DNA of 64,000 bases from an uncultured Pelagimonas sp. (GCA_947499735.1 CANMPP010000001.1:496001-560000), one strand, 5' to 3'. Positions 24,292 to 33,878 are shown, numbered from the stretch's first letter. Translations and numbers: made by a program. The notes: generated by a model not told the origin, from the letters alone.

Positions 24292-25806
24292 ATGGATCTA
24301 TTGGACGATACGGACGGGGCAGGGGATAATTCACCGGAATTTACCGTCTCTGAGATTTCTGGCGCGGTAAAGCGCGTCATTGAAGGCGAATTCTCTCATG
24401 TCCGTATTCGCGGTGAATTGGGCCGCGTGTCACGTCCGCGCTCTGGCCATGTGTATCTGGATCTGAAAGACGATAAATCGGTCATTTCGGGTGTCATGTG
24501 GAAAGGGGTTGCATCCAAATTGCAAACCCAACCTGAAGAGGGCATGGAGGTCATAGCCACGGGACGCCTGACGACATTTCCCGGGCAATCCAAATATCAG
24601 ATCGTTTTAGAGGATCTGCGCCCGGCAGGGGCTGGTGCGCTTATGGCGATGCTTGAGGCGCGCAAGGCTAAATTGGCGGCTGAGGGCCTGTTTGATGCGG
24701 CGCGCAAGAAACAGCTGCCCTTTTTGCCGGATGTGATCGGTGTTGTTACATCGCCTTCGGGGGCTGTTATTCGCGATATTTTGCACCGTTTGCGCGATCG
24801 ATTTCCACGTAAAGTTTTGATCTGGCCTGTTGCTGTGCAGGGGGCCAAATGCGCACCAGAAGTGACACGCGCTATTGAAGGGTTCAACGCTTTGACGCCA
24901 GGTGGCGCATTGCCTCGCCCGGATCTTTTGATTGTGGCACGGGGCGGCGGATCCGTGGAAGACCTTTGGGGGTTTAACGAAGAAAATGTTGCCCGTGCCG
25001 TGGCCAATTCTGCATTGCCGATTATTTCGGCGGTTGGGCACGAAACGGATACGACATTGGTCGATTTCGTTTCTGACAGACGCGCGCCCACACCAACGGC
25101 GGCGGCTGAAATTGCGGTGCCGGTTCGTTTGGAGCTGATCGCAGCGATGGGCGAGGCACAAAGCCGCATGACAAGGTCTATGAGCCAACGTTTGGATTTG
25201 CGCAAACAACGCCTGCGCGACGTGGCCCGTGCCTTGCCCCGAGCTGAAAGCCTGCTGGATCCGGTTCGTCAACGCCTGGACATTGCCAGTGACAAACTGC
25301 CCGCGGCATTGACACGACGTGTGGATCACGCGCGACTGACCCTTTCTGAACGTACAGGCAGTTTGCGACCAGCCGTATTGTCGCGCATGGCCCAATCCGA
25401 GCGGCGGCGTCTGACCGATTGGTCCGCGCGGCTATCACCTAGAACCATCCAACGTGAACTGGTTCTGAAACGTGAAACCCTTGCGCAGACCTCTAACCGT
25501 TTGAATGCGGCGCATGACGCGACGCTGTCAGCTCACACGCAAAACCTCGATAGCCTCTCGCGACTTTTGCAAACTTTGGGGTACAAATCCACATTGGCGC
25601 GTGGATATGCTGTGGTGCATGCAGGCGATCAGGTTGTGACCTCAAAAGACGCGGCTGCACAGGCAGGTGTGTTGGAAATCGAATTCGCAGATGGCAGATA
25701 TGAAGTTGGGGCAGGCCCTGCGCCCGCAAAGCCAACTGCCAAACCAGCCGCAGGAAAACCGAAGAAATCACATAAATCCGAGGATGGTCAGGGCAGCCTA
25801 TTTTAG
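24292..25806 (+). CDS. xseA: Exodeoxyribonuclease VII large subunit
   Basis: Catalytic subunit of ExoVII, which degrades single-stranded DNA in mismatch repair and toxic-DNA clearance. About 504 residues from the ATG at 24292. The N-terminal OB domain spans about residues 15-110 (GELGRVSRPRSGHVYLDLKD, ISGVMWKG). The catalytic region contains VTSPSGAVIRDILHRL and VARGGGSVEDLWGFNEE. A long coiled-coil part (about 290-430) precedes the C-terminal LARGYAVVH segment. An Ala/Pro/Lys-rich tail follows. The starting ATG has AAGGGG upstream; an earlier in-frame ATG at 24265 is less likely. The small subunit xseB is not in this window. Confidence 0.95.
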   Translation: MDLLDDTDGAGDNSPEFTVSEISGAVKRVIEGEFSHVRIRGELGRVSRPRSGHVYLDLKDDKSVISGVMWKGVASKLQTQPEEGMEVIATGRLTTFPGQSKYQIVLEDLRPAGAGALMAMLEARKAKLAAEGLFDAARKKQLPFLPDVIGVVTSPSGAVIRDILHRLRDRFPRKVLIWPVAVQGAKCAPEVTRAIEGFNALTPGGALPRPDLLIVARGGGSVEDLWGFNEENVARAVANSALPIISAVGHETDTTLVDFVSDRRAPTPTAAAEIAVPVRLELIAAMGEAQSRMTRSMSQRLDLRKQRLRDVARALPRAESLLDPVRQRLDIASDKLPAALTRRVDHARLTLSERTGSLRPAVLSRMAQSERRRLTDWSARLSPRTIQRELVLKRETLAQTSNRLNAAHDATLSAHTQNLDSLSRLLQTLGYKSTLARGYAVVHAGDQVVTSKDAAAQAGVLEIEFADGRYEVGAGPAPAKPTAKPAAGKPKKSHKSEDGQGSLF

Positions 25807-25820
25807 GGGCGCTGGGAAAG

Positions 25821-26237
25821 TTATGTCCCGACCTCGGGTCCACGACACATCAGCGCGTCATCTGAATCGCTGACTTCGTATAGGATCGTGCTATCGGGCT
25901 CGTTTTCGAATACTGCGCGCAAACCACCGGCTTCTTCAAAAAAGCTCCAGCAATGGATTTCGGGTGATCCTTCATAGACGAAACAGATTTCGCCCTCTGC
26001 TTCTTCATACCAGACGCCGTCTTTGCATTCGCCATCCAGGAATGACCAAAGGACGCGACGATCCCCGAGGTATTTTTCGACGCCATAGGGAACGGTGCCT
26101 TCCGTTCCGAAATAAAGCGTTTTGCCCTCAACATAGGCTTCAAATTCGGCCGCGGTCATGGGATCGGCGCTAAAGCTGGCCGTCGCCATGAATGTCAGGG
26201 CGCCCGTTAGGGCGAACAGAGTGGAGTGTTTTGTCAT
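25821..26237 (-). CDS. Secreted hypothetical protein
   Basis: A 138-residue protein with a clear signal peptide (about 1-24; KHSTLFALTGALTFMATASFSA). The mature part is acidic and contains four cysteines (in GECKDG, EICFVY, IHCWSFF and LMCRGP), which suggests disulfides in the periplasm. Conserved-looking stretches are FEAYVEGKTLYFGTEGTVPYGVEKYL and RRVLWSFLDGECKDGVWYEEAEGEICFVYE. The pattern resembles short periplasmic proteins known from Roseobacter genomes, but I do not recognise a function. It is convergent with xseA, the two stops being 14 bp apart. Confidence 0.78.
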   Translation of the reverse strand: MTKHSTLFALTGALTFMATASFSADPMTAAEFEAYVEGKTLYFGTEGTVPYGVEKYLGDRRVLWSFLDGECKDGVWYEEAEGEICFVYEGSPEIHCWSFFEEAGGLRAVFENEPDSTILYEVSDSDDALMCRGPEVGT

Positions 26238-26283
26238 AGGCCTATCTTGCCAGAAACCAAGCAGCAGTCAAAGTGCCACCCGA

Positions 26284-27357
26284 TCACGGATTTGTTTGTT
26301 CAGCAGGAAACTGCGCGGTCTGCGATGATTTGTCTACCGACCATTTTTCGGCCAAAGGATCCATCACCCGTTTCCAAACTGGGGGTATCAGGGCCAAAGT
26401 GGCCATAACTGGCAAAGACTGTGGCAGGATCGGCATTTCTTGTTGATCCAAACGCAACCCCGGATAGGCACGCGTTGGATTGCTGTGATGATCGCTATGG
26501 CGGGGGGCATTGATCATTAGCGCGGATGAAAAACCTTGGGGTGCGTTCCAACTATGGCGCGCGCTAACAGGTTCAAATTTACCAGAGGGTAGTTTGGTAC
26601 GCATCAACCCATAATGCTGCACATAATCAGACAAGAGCAATTGTGCCTGCGCGTATAAACCAAGGGCGATAAAGACCAACAGGGTTGGCATCCCGCCAAG
26701 CACATAGGCGAATATGCATGACATGGCAGATCCCGCGCCATAAGTCAGATAGGATTTGCGCAGGTTTTTCCGGCGTTTTTCAACCCTGTATCCTTCACGA
26801 AATGATCCACGCCACGCCCGAATGAAAAAGCGGTAATAGCTTTCCCCCAGCCTTGCTGTATTTGGGTCATTTGGTGTTGCGACATGTATATGATGCACCA
26901 AAGGATGCGCTGATGTGTGATGTCCAAACAGCAGCGTGCAATATACACAAAGGCCAAGTTTGCGTTGCCAACGGGTCGCGCGATGAATCAGCTCATGCGC
27001 ATTTGAATTGCTGACCTGACCTAGAAACAGGGCGAGGGCAAAAAACAGCGGGATGCTTTTGGCCAATGGGGCATGCGAAATGGCATATGCGCCTGCAAAA
27101 AGCAGGGGGATATGTAGGATGCCAAGGGTGATCAATAATCCCTCGCCGGCTGGAAATTCTTGGTCTGGATGATCCGGGGCTGCTAATGCGGTCAAACGAT
27201 CCAAACCGTAGATGAGGCCGGTCATATAAAACAGGGCGAACCACGACAGGAGTGGCCCAAATAAAATGGTCAATACCAACAAAATGCAGATCGCGCTGGT
27301 CGCCAGTGCAAATCGGTTGCTTCCCGAGAGCCAAAATTTTCGCATAAATTCGTTCAT
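26284..27357 (-). CDS. AlkB-type membrane monooxygenase (alkane 1-monooxygenase family)
   Basis: A 357-residue integral-membrane di-iron hydroxylase, expected to hydroxylate alkanes or other hydrophobic chains in the inner membrane. Six or so hydrophobic helices are present. The histidine boxes are NAHELIH (121-125), HPLVHHIHVATPNDP (151-156 as HxxxHH), DYVQHYGL (245-251) and RHSDHHSNPTRAYPGL (286-291), all matching AlkB. No rubredoxin or rubredoxin reductase gene is nearby, so the electron donor must come from elsewhere. The substrate is unproven; xylene-monooxygenase-like or fatty-chain hydroxylation is possible. The start at ATG 27357 has only a weak ribosome binding site. Confidence 0.88.
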   Translation of the reverse strand: MNEFMRKFWLSGSNRFALATSAICILLVLTILFGPLLSWFALFYMTGLIYGLDRLTALAAPDHPDQEFPAGEGLLITLGILHIPLLFAGAYAISHAPLAKSIPLFFALALFLGQVSNSNAHELIHRATRWQRKLGLCVYCTLLFGHHTSAHPLVHHIHVATPNDPNTARLGESYYRFFIRAWRGSFREGYRVEKRRKNLRKSYLTYGAGSAMSCIFAYVLGGMPTLLVFIALGLYAQAQLLLSDYVQHYGLMRTKLPSGKFEPVSARHSWNAPQGFSSALMINAPRHSDHHSNPTRAYPGLRLDQQEMPILPQSLPVMATLALIPPVWKRVMDPLAEKWSVDKSSQTAQFPAEQTNP

Positions 27358-27414
27358 GTGATCGCCAAGCGCCCGTATGTTTCTAGGTGTGATCCTGCTG
27401 ATTGCAAACGACGG

Positions 27415-28311
27415 TTAGGGGTTTTTGTAGACGGCGCAAATACATCCATTGCTGCGCAGCTTACGGCACAAATCATCTGCTGCATAGCGGGTGTCGCGCC
27501 CGATGCGGGCCAGATAATAGCCCCCTTTGGGGCTTGCGCGGCTTTTCTGCCAAATCATTTCAGGGTGTTCGCCTTGGATCGGTTGGCTGCATGTCCGAGT
27601 TTTATTTTCAAATTGCAAAAGAGCGCCGGAAACGCTGGTTCCAAAAGCGACTTGAACACCCCATGCTTTGAATTGAGGTCGGAGATTGGGAAACTTACTA
27701 TATTTACGCTGCAGCGCCATGTCTTCGCAGGCGTCTTGAAATGGCGTGTCGTCTTGTAGTCGGAAATCATGATTTTGTGGCGGATCATCGCGCCAAGTTT
27801 CCGGGCTGATCCCTGTAATTATATGGACATATTCCCGGGTTTCGCGGGCCAAACCACCAGTTTTCGCGATCAATCCTTCCGCCCGTCCTTCGCCCCCATT
27901 GTAGCCGACTGCCGCTAGGCCGAGATTGCCATATTTTCGGGTCATTTCACCAAGATATTCAGCTGCGTGTTCTATGGCTTCGGCTGGATTGAACGGATCT
28001 TTCAATCCTCGCAGTTTCGCCGTGCTTGGAATGAATTGTGCTATGCCATGGGCATTCGCAGGCGAGACGGCATTCGGATCAAACCGACTTTCCTGCCAAA
28101 GAAGGCGTGCAAAGAACCCCGTATCCAAGCCGTGTCTTTCTCCAAAATACTCTATGGCCTTACATGTATCGGCAGCGAACTGATCCATGCGAATGCATTG
28201 TTTGGGACCAAAAGCACCCGCTGAACAAAACTCAGATCTAGGCGCGCTATCCTGTGCGACACCGACATTTGGCAATTGCAGAACGAAAAACAGACACAAA
28301 AGAACACGCAT
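27415..28311 (-). CDS. Lytic transglycosylase, SLT domain
   Basis: A 298-residue exported murein-cleaving enzyme. A signal peptide covers about residues 1-19 (LLCLFFVLQLPNVGVAQ). The SLT domain runs from about 45 to 170: WQESRFDPNAVSPANAHGIA with catalytic Glu74, then QFIPSTAKLRGLKDPFNP and AAVGYNGGEGR. The C-terminal segment (about 255-298, GGYYLARIGRDTRYAADDLCRKLRSNGCICAV) resembles a short SPOR-like or substrate-binding tail. Cysteines in the mature protein suggest disulfides. It is 57 bp upstream of alkB on the same strand, but the two are not an obvious pathway. Confidence 0.87.
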   Translation of the reverse strand: MRVLLCLFFVLQLPNVGVAQDSAPRSEFCSAGAFGPKQCIRMDQFAADTCKAIEYFGERHGLDTGFFARLLWQESRFDPNAVSPANAHGIAQFIPSTAKLRGLKDPFNPAEAIEHAAEYLGEMTRKYGNLGLAAVGYNGGEGRAEGLIAKTGGLARETREYVHIITGISPETWRDDPPQNHDFRLQDDTPFQDACEDMALQRKYSKFPNLRPQFKAWGVQVAFGTSVSGALLQFENKTRTCSQPIQGEHPEMIWQKSRASPKGGYYLARIGRDTRYAADDLCRKLRSNGCICAVYKNP

Positions 28312-28442
28312 AGGTATTCAGTGCCTCCCATTTTCCGAACCGTCAATGGGGATTAGCCGCAGTTAAGGTCGCCTAGACCTTTTCAATCGCACCTTTGGCG
28401 TTTACCTGTGGTCGAACGTGACCACGTCATCAAGGGACCCAA

Positions 28443-29510
28443 ATGTCATTTTTCGGCAAGCTCAAAGATCGTTTGTTTAAATCCTCCTCCAAATTAGATG
28501 AGGGGTTGGATGCCATAATTGACGAGGCGGATGACGATATAGCGCCAGAAATTTCTGAGGACACACCAGCAGCGGTTGCGGCTGTTCAAACCATTGAAGA
28601 CACGATTGATGACGCTGCTGACACCGGGCGCACAGGATTGTTGGGCCGCGTCATGGGCGCGCCATCTGTGCCCAAACGTGTGCTTGATGATGAGATGCTG
28701 GAAAGCTTGGAAGAGCTGTTGATCACATCTGATATGGGCGTTGATACGGCGACACGGATCACGGCCAATATTGCAGAAGGGCGTTTTGGTCGTCGTGTTT
28801 CAGCGCAAGAGATCAAACAGATCCTATCAGATGAAATTTCGCGCATCATGGAACCTGTCGCGAAACCATTGCCTTTGTATGCGAAAAAACCACAAGTGGT
28901 TTTGGTGGTTGGTGTCAACGGATCGGGAAAGACGACGACAATTGGCAAATTGGCCAGTCAGTTTACGCACGCTGGCAAAAAGGTCGTGATTGCAGCAGGG
29001 GATACATTCCGCGCTGCGGCCGTGGAACAATTGCAGGTTTGGGGGGAACGCGCAGGTGTTCCTGTGATGACAGCAGCCGAAGGATCTGACCCTGCCAGCC
29101 TTGCTTTTGATGCGATTACGCATGCGGAAGAGCAGGGGGCGGATTTGCTTATGATCGATACGGCTGGACGTTTGCAAAATCGTGCGGATCTTATGGAAGA
29201 ACTGGCCAAGATCGTGCGGGTTATTCGGAAAAAAGACCCTGATGCACCCCATAATACATTGCTGGTTTTGGATGCGACCACGGGCCAGAACGCCGTGAAC
29301 CAAGTCAAAGAATTTCAAAAATTGGCCGATGTGTCGGGTCTGGTTATGACCAAGCTTGATGGCACAGCTAAAGGAGGCGTTTTGGTGTCCTTGGCCGACA
29401 AATTCGCGCTTCCAATTCATGCGATTGGTATTGGCGAGCAAATTGATGATTTGGCCCCATTTGATCCAGAAGAGTTCGCCGCGGCATTGACCGGCATGGA
29501 TCAATCCTAA
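28443..29510 (+). CDS. ftsY: Signal recognition particle receptor FtsY
   Basis: SRP receptor GTPase that docks SRP-ribosome complexes at the membrane; 355 residues. An acidic N-terminal A domain (about 15-65) precedes the NG domain. The P-loop is GVNGSGKTTTIGKLA (158-172), followed by DTFRAAAVEQL, LLMIDTAGRLQNRADLMEEL, LVLDATTGQNAVNQ, MTKLDGTAKGG and the C-terminal IGIGEQIDDLAPFDPEEFAAAL. All GTP-binding elements G1-G5 are present. The yciB gene follows about 70 bp downstream on the same strand, as in many alphaproteobacteria. Confidence 0.98.
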   Translation: MSFFGKLKDRLFKSSSKLDEGLDAIIDEADDDIAPEISEDTPAAVAAVQTIEDTIDDAADTGRTGLLGRVMGAPSVPKRVLDDEMLESLEELLITSDMGVDTATRITANIAEGRFGRRVSAQEIKQILSDEISRIMEPVAKPLPLYAKKPQVVLVVGVNGSGKTTTIGKLASQFTHAGKKVVIAAGDTFRAAAVEQLQVWGERAGVPVMTAAEGSDPASLAFDAITHAEEQGADLLMIDTAGRLQNRADLMEELAKIVRVIRKKDPDAPHNTLLVLDATTGQNAVNQVKEFQKLADVSGLVMTKLDGTAKGGVLVSLADKFALPIHAIGIGEQIDDLAPFDPEEFAAALTGMDQS

Positions 29511-29582
29511 ATCGTCCTAAAACACGCTCAGGATTGTTATCGCGCTTGATCAGTCCTATCTCATGGCGAAAGGAGCTTTTCC

Positions 29583-30227
29583 ATGTCTGACAAACTGCCG
29601 GATACGCCTGAAGGGGCGAAGCCGATTAACGGAACCGTGAAGACCATTTTGGAATGGGGACCACTGATTGCGTTTTTGGTGGCCTATACCAAACTTAAAG
29701 ATTCCGTTTTCACCATTGGTGCGACTGAATACCAAGGGTTTATCATTGTTACAGCGCTGTTTATCCCTGTCTTGCTGGTCGCAACGGGGCTGCAATGGTG
29801 GCTGACCAAACATCTTAGCAAGATGCAAATCGTGACTGTGGTGATGGTTGTTGTGTTTGGTGGCATGTCGGTTTGGTTCAACGATGAGCGGTTCTTTAAA
29901 ATCAAACCAACGCTTATCTATCTGATTTTGGGGTCTATTCTGGCCTTTGGTTTGACACGTGGTAAATCCTATCTGCAATCTTTGATGGGCGATGTCATGC
30001 CTTTGGAACCCGAAGGTTGGATGATCCTAACACGTCGCTTTGTAGCGCTCTTTTTTGGCTTTGCGGTCCTAAACGAAATCTTGTGGCGCGGTTTTTCGAC
30101 AGATACTTGGGTGTGGTTCAAAACCTTTGGGTTTACCGGTTTGATTGTGGTTTTCATGCTGTCACAGGCCGGTGTTTTGTCGAAATACGGCATCGAGGAA
30201 GATGGCGAGGAAAAAGACGGGGCGTAG
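29583..30227 (+). CDS. yciB: Inner membrane-spanning protein YciB / septation protein A
   Basis: A 214-residue inner-membrane protein linked to cell-envelope synthesis and septation (IspZ/YciB family). About five hydrophobic helices are present: LIAFLVAYTKL, GFIIVTALFIPVLLVATGLQWWL, MQIVTVVMVVVFGGMSVWFN, TLIYLILGSILAFGLTRGKS and FVALFFGFAVLNEILWRGF, followed by FTGLIVVFMLSQAGVL. The conserved FNDERFFKIKPT and LNEILWR segments are typical. GGAG lies upstream of the ATG. A short acidic tail ends the protein. Confidence 0.93.
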   Translation: MSDKLPDTPEGAKPINGTVKTILEWGPLIAFLVAYTKLKDSVFTIGATEYQGFIIVTALFIPVLLVATGLQWWLTKHLSKMQIVTVVMVVVFGGMSVWFNDERFFKIKPTLIYLILGSILAFGLTRGKSYLQSLMGDVMPLEPEGWMILTRRFVALFFGFAVLNEILWRGFSTDTWVWFKTFGFTGLIVVFMLSQAGVLSKYGIEEDGEEKDGA

Positions 30228-30340
30228 CGATCAGGCGCGCACCATCTCTCGCCTAAGTCGCGCAAATGTTTTAGCAATTGCTGGACAGCGCGGCGAAGAC
30301 CGGTCAAGCTTTTCCCAAGACCTGGATTTGGGAGAAGAAC

Positions 30341-32635
30341 ATGCAGAAATTCGGCAAAAGCCAATCCAAACGCCGTAGCGAAGATGTCCGTTTTCTGACT
30401 GGGCAGGGGCAATACATTGATGATGTTGCCCCAGAGAATGCTCTATATGCTTACTTTCTGCGATCACCCGTTGCACATGCCGAGATTACATCGCTGGATG
30501 TGAGCGCCGCACGCGAAAGCGAAGGTGTCCATCTGGTCGTGACGGCTGCGGACCTTGAAGAGGCCGGGTTGGATCTGCGCATGAAAGCGTTCGAGCTGAC
30601 AAATTCTGATGGAACGCCCGCAACCGCACCATTGCGTCCTATGCTGGCCAAAGATCGCATGCGTTTTGTTGGCGAACCTGTTGTGTTGATTGTGGCGGAA
30701 ACATTGTCTGGGGCTAAGACGGCTGCGGAAATGATCGAATTGGATTTTGAGGAATTACCAATTTCTCTCGACGTTTATCCAGGCGCTGGGCCAGATATCC
30801 ATCCAGAAGCCGCCAAGAACAGAGCGTTTGATTGGGATATCGGCGACAAGGCTGGCACGGCCAAAGCGTTGGAGCATTCCGACCAAGTGGTTCGTCTAGA
30901 GGTCGGTGATAATCGCATTATCGTCAATTCGATGGAGCCACGTGGCTGTTATGCCGAATGGGGGGATGACCGGTTGCATTTTGCCTATTCCGGTCAAGGC
31001 GTCTGGGGCATGAAATCCGAGCTTTCCAGTTTCCTACAGCTTGATGCCGAGGCGATCCGTGTGACCACCCCCGATGTCGGTGGCGGATTTGGCATGAAGG
31101 GGGCCACATATCCAGAATATTTTTCGGTTTGTTTTGCCGCAAAAACACTAGGTCTACCTGTCCGTTGGATGGCTGAGCGGGGCGAATCCATGTTGTCAGA
31201 TAATGGCGGGCGGGATTTGGTGACGATGGCAGAAATGGGCTTTGATGTGGATGGAAAGATCACCGCCTATCGTGTCCATACATTCAGCAATCTTGGGGCC
31301 TATAGCGCGACGTTCGGGCAGGGTATTCAAAGCCTGCTGTTTTCAAAAGTTTTGACCGCCACCTATGACATCCCATTTGCCTATATGCGGGCGGAAGGAG
31401 TGTATACGAATACAAATCAGGTCGATGCCTATCGCGGTGCAGGGCGACCTGAAGCGATTTATGTGATTGAACGGATGATGGATCGTGCCGCCCGCGATAT
31501 CGGAATGGATCCATTTGAATTGCGGCGGCGCAATTTCATCACACCCGAACAAATGCCCTATCTGACACCCACTGGTGAAACCTATGATGTTGGCGATTTT
31601 GCGACTTTGCTGGGTATCGCGGAACAGGGACGTGCCGGGTTCGATGAACGTCGTGCAGAATCGCAAGCGCGTGGGAAATTGCGCGGTTTAGGATTGTCTT
31701 ATTACATCGAAAGTATTCTCGGATCTCCCAGTGAAGACGTGAAAATTGAATTTTGCGAAGGCGGAACTGTGAAGATTTATGTCGGGACACAGTCAAATGG
31801 TCAGGGCCATGAAACGGTTTACGCGCAATTTTTGGCGGACCACACCGGCATTCCATATGAAAATATTGAAGTCGTACAAGGGGATAGCGATCTGATCGCG
31901 ACGGGTGGCGGTACGGGTGGTTCGCGCTCGGTTACGGTTCAGGCCAATGTGACATTGGCTTCGATCGATGAAATGCTGACTGGGTTCAAAGCATTTTTGG
32001 CCAAGAAGATGGATGTCGAGGCAGATCAAATCCGGTTTGATGATGAACGCTTTCGAGCGGAGGGATCAAACCTAAGCCCAAGCTTGATTGAAGCCGCTGA
32101 AATGGCGCGCAGCGAAGCCCACGAAGATTTGCTAAGCTGGACAAAAACGGCAACAATTGATGCGCGATCCTATCCGAATGGCGCACATATCGCCGAGATA
32201 GAGATTGATCCAGAGACCGGCACCACATCGCTTGAGGCATATTGGGTTGTGGATGATTTCGGGAACCTGATCAATCCGCTGCTGGTGGAAGGTCAAGTTC
32301 ACGGAGGGATTGCCCAAGGGGTTGGTCAGGCGTTTTGTGAACATGTTGTCTATGATGATAGCGGCCAATTGCTGACCGCCAGCTTTATGGATTACGCGAT
32401 GCCGCGCGCATCTGATTTTCCAATGGTCGGATTTCAGACACATGCGGTGCCAAGTACGGGCAACCCGATGGGTATGAAAGGGTGTGGCGAGGCGGGAACC
32501 GTCGGCGCCATGGCAGCAGTAATGAATGCGGCGCAGGATGCGCTTTGGTCCTATGGTATCAAGCAGGTTGATATGCCTTTGACGCCAAATAAACTTTGGA
32601 AACTTCTCAAGAATGCGAAACAGCACGCGGCATAA
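30341..32635 (+). CDS. Molybdenum hydroxylase large subunit (CoxL form II-like, orphan)
   Basis: A 764-residue molybdopterin-binding subunit of the xanthine oxidase/CO dehydrogenase family. It includes the N-terminal RRSEDVRFLTGQGQYIDD, the molybdenum-site DVGGGFGMKG, the active-site loop DAYRGAGRPEAIYVIE (about 361-376) and C-terminal MKGCGEAGTVGAMAAVMNA with the conserved Glu of the base-catalysed hydroxylation site. AYRGAGRPE marks form II; true CO dehydrogenases carry AYRCSFR. No medium (FAD) or small (2Fe-2S) subunit gene is adjacent, which is unusual. The start is the ATG at 30341 with GGGAGAAG upstream. The following DUF2235 gene overlaps the end by 23 bp. Confidence 0.88.
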   Translation: MQKFGKSQSKRRSEDVRFLTGQGQYIDDVAPENALYAYFLRSPVAHAEITSLDVSAARESEGVHLVVTAADLEEAGLDLRMKAFELTNSDGTPATAPLRPMLAKDRMRFVGEPVVLIVAETLSGAKTAAEMIELDFEELPISLDVYPGAGPDIHPEAAKNRAFDWDIGDKAGTAKALEHSDQVVRLEVGDNRIIVNSMEPRGCYAEWGDDRLHFAYSGQGVWGMKSELSSFLQLDAEAIRVTTPDVGGGFGMKGATYPEYFSVCFAAKTLGLPVRWMAERGESMLSDNGGRDLVTMAEMGFDVDGKITAYRVHTFSNLGAYSATFGQGIQSLLFSKVLTATYDIPFAYMRAEGVYTNTNQVDAYRGAGRPEAIYVIERMMDRAARDIGMDPFELRRRNFITPEQMPYLTPTGETYDVGDFATLLGIAEQGRAGFDERRAESQARGKLRGLGLSYYIESILGSPSEDVKIEFCEGGTVKIYVGTQSNGQGHETVYAQFLADHTGIPYENIEVVQGDSDLIATGGGTGGSRSVTVQANVTLASIDEMLTGFKAFLAKKMDVEADQIRFDDERFRAEGSNLSPSLIEAAEMARSEAHEDLLSWTKTATIDARSYPNGAHIAEIEIDPETGTTSLEAYWVVDDFGNLINPLLVEGQVHGGIAQGVGQAFCEHVVYDDSGQLLTASFMDYAMPRASDFPMVGFQTHAVPSTGNPMGMKGCGEAGTVGAMAAVMNAAQDALWSYGIKQVDMPLTPNKLWKLLKNAKQHAA

Positions 32636-33677
32636 ACGGTTATGGGTTTGGGCCCGTCGGCGGCTCGGGGTTAAACGCGACCGACTAAAACCTAAACGGG
32701 GTGCGGTTGATCATGTGATTTTGTTGGATGGCACCAATTCAACGCTGCGTTTGGGAGAGGAAACAAATATTGGCCTGATCTATCAGATGCTGGCCAGTCA
32801 CGGGCAGGCATCTATTTACTACGAGGCTGGTTTGCAGTGGGAGGATGTGAATTCAACCCTCGATGTCGCAATAGGCCGGGGGATCAATCGTCAAATAGCG
32901 CGTGCTTATGGATATTTGGCGGCGCGGTATAAGCCGGGGGATCGGATCTTCTTGCTGGGTTTCTCACGTGGTGCCTTCGCGGTGCGGTCTTTGGCGGGGT
33001 TAATCGATCGCGTTGGCCTGCTTCAATCGCAACATGCGACCGAACGCGAAATCCGCCAAATTTATCGCCTGTACCGCTGTGATCCGGATGGGCAGGCCGC
33101 AGACCATTATCGAACGAATAAATGCTACGAAGACGTGCCAATTGAGATGGTTGGCGTCTTTGATACGGTGAAGGCATTGGGCGTGCGTTTGCCCATCCTG
33201 TGGCGTTTTTCTCAGCCAGCGCATGAATTTCACGACCTAAAACTAGGACGATCTGTTCGCAATGGGTTTCATGCCTTGGCTATGGATGAGACGCGTTTGG
33301 CCTTTAATCCGGTTCTGTGGGACACGCGGAATGTCGAGAACATGAGCGATGAACCGCATATTGAACAAGTTTGGTTTAAAGGATGCCACGGGGATGTTGG
33401 CGGACCGCCGCGATCCTTGGAAGAGTCCCGCGGCTTGATAAATATTCCGCTCGTTTGGATGTTGGAAAAGGCAGAAGACTGCGGTCTGAGCCTGCCAAAT
33501 GGTTGGCGCATGGTGTTCCCATGTGACCCAACAGCTCTGTCGGTGGGGGCATGGCGGGGATGGTCGAAATTGTTCATTTTGCGACGCAAGCGCATAATCG
33601 GTTTGGACCCATCCGAAAGCCGTTTTGAAGATGTGCATCGAATTACGGCAAAACCAGCACGAGGTGCTGCGGAATAA
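32613..33677 (+). CDS. DUF2235 family alpha/beta hydrolase-like protein
   Basis: A 354-residue DUF2235 protein, a fold that includes phospholipase effectors and uncharacterised bacterial lipases. The nucleophile motif is LLGFSRGAFAVRSLAGLI (Ser118), preceded by the catalytic-domain opener HVILLDGTNSTL and followed by GVFDTVKALGV and WFKGCHGDVGGPP, which carries the probable acid/His region. The N-terminal 30 residues are very basic. There are no type VI secretion genes nearby, so an effector role is not supported by context. It overlaps the molybdenum hydroxylase gene by 23 bp and so is likely co-transcribed with it. The function is otherwise unknown. Confidence 0.8.
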   Translation: MRNSTRHKRLWVWARRRLGVKRDRLKPKRGAVDHVILLDGTNSTLRLGEETNIGLIYQMLASHGQASIYYEAGLQWEDVNSTLDVAIGRGINRQIARAYGYLAARYKPGDRIFLLGFSRGAFAVRSLAGLIDRVGLLQSQHATEREIRQIYRLYRCDPDGQAADHYRTNKCYEDVPIEMVGVFDTVKALGVRLPILWRFSQPAHEFHDLKLGRSVRNGFHALAMDETRLAFNPVLWDTRNVENMSDEPHIEQVWFKGCHGDVGGPPRSLEESRGLINIPLVWMLEKAEDCGLSLPNGWRMVFPCDPTALSVGAWRGWSKLFILRRKRIIGLDPSESRFEDVHRITAKPARGAAE

Positions 33678-33878
33678 TCGTTATAATTCATGGAATTACG
33701 GCTGGCGCAAATGCGCTGGGTTTTGCGATTTGATTGGCGGTAGATTGCCATTTGATCACGTTTCGGTGTCAAGAATTTTATAATAAAAAATGAACGAGGG
33801 GTTAACAATGTGGTATTTATGCCTATATTGAACCTACAGGCGTACGGAAATTGGAACATCCGCAACGCTTTCACTGTC

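Noticed and set aside
24607-25395. Long minus-strand reading frame across xseA
   Set aside because: Antisense shadow of xseA with no recognisable domain.
30341-32635. Carbon monoxide dehydrogenase (CoxL)
   Set aside because: The active-site loop is AYRGAGRPE (form II), not AYRCSFR, and no CoxM or CoxS gene lies nearby, so CO oxidation is not supported.
32613-33677. Type VI secretion phospholipase effector
   Set aside because: DUF2235 proteins can be Tle effectors, but no VgrG, Hcp, PAAR or immunity gene is near.
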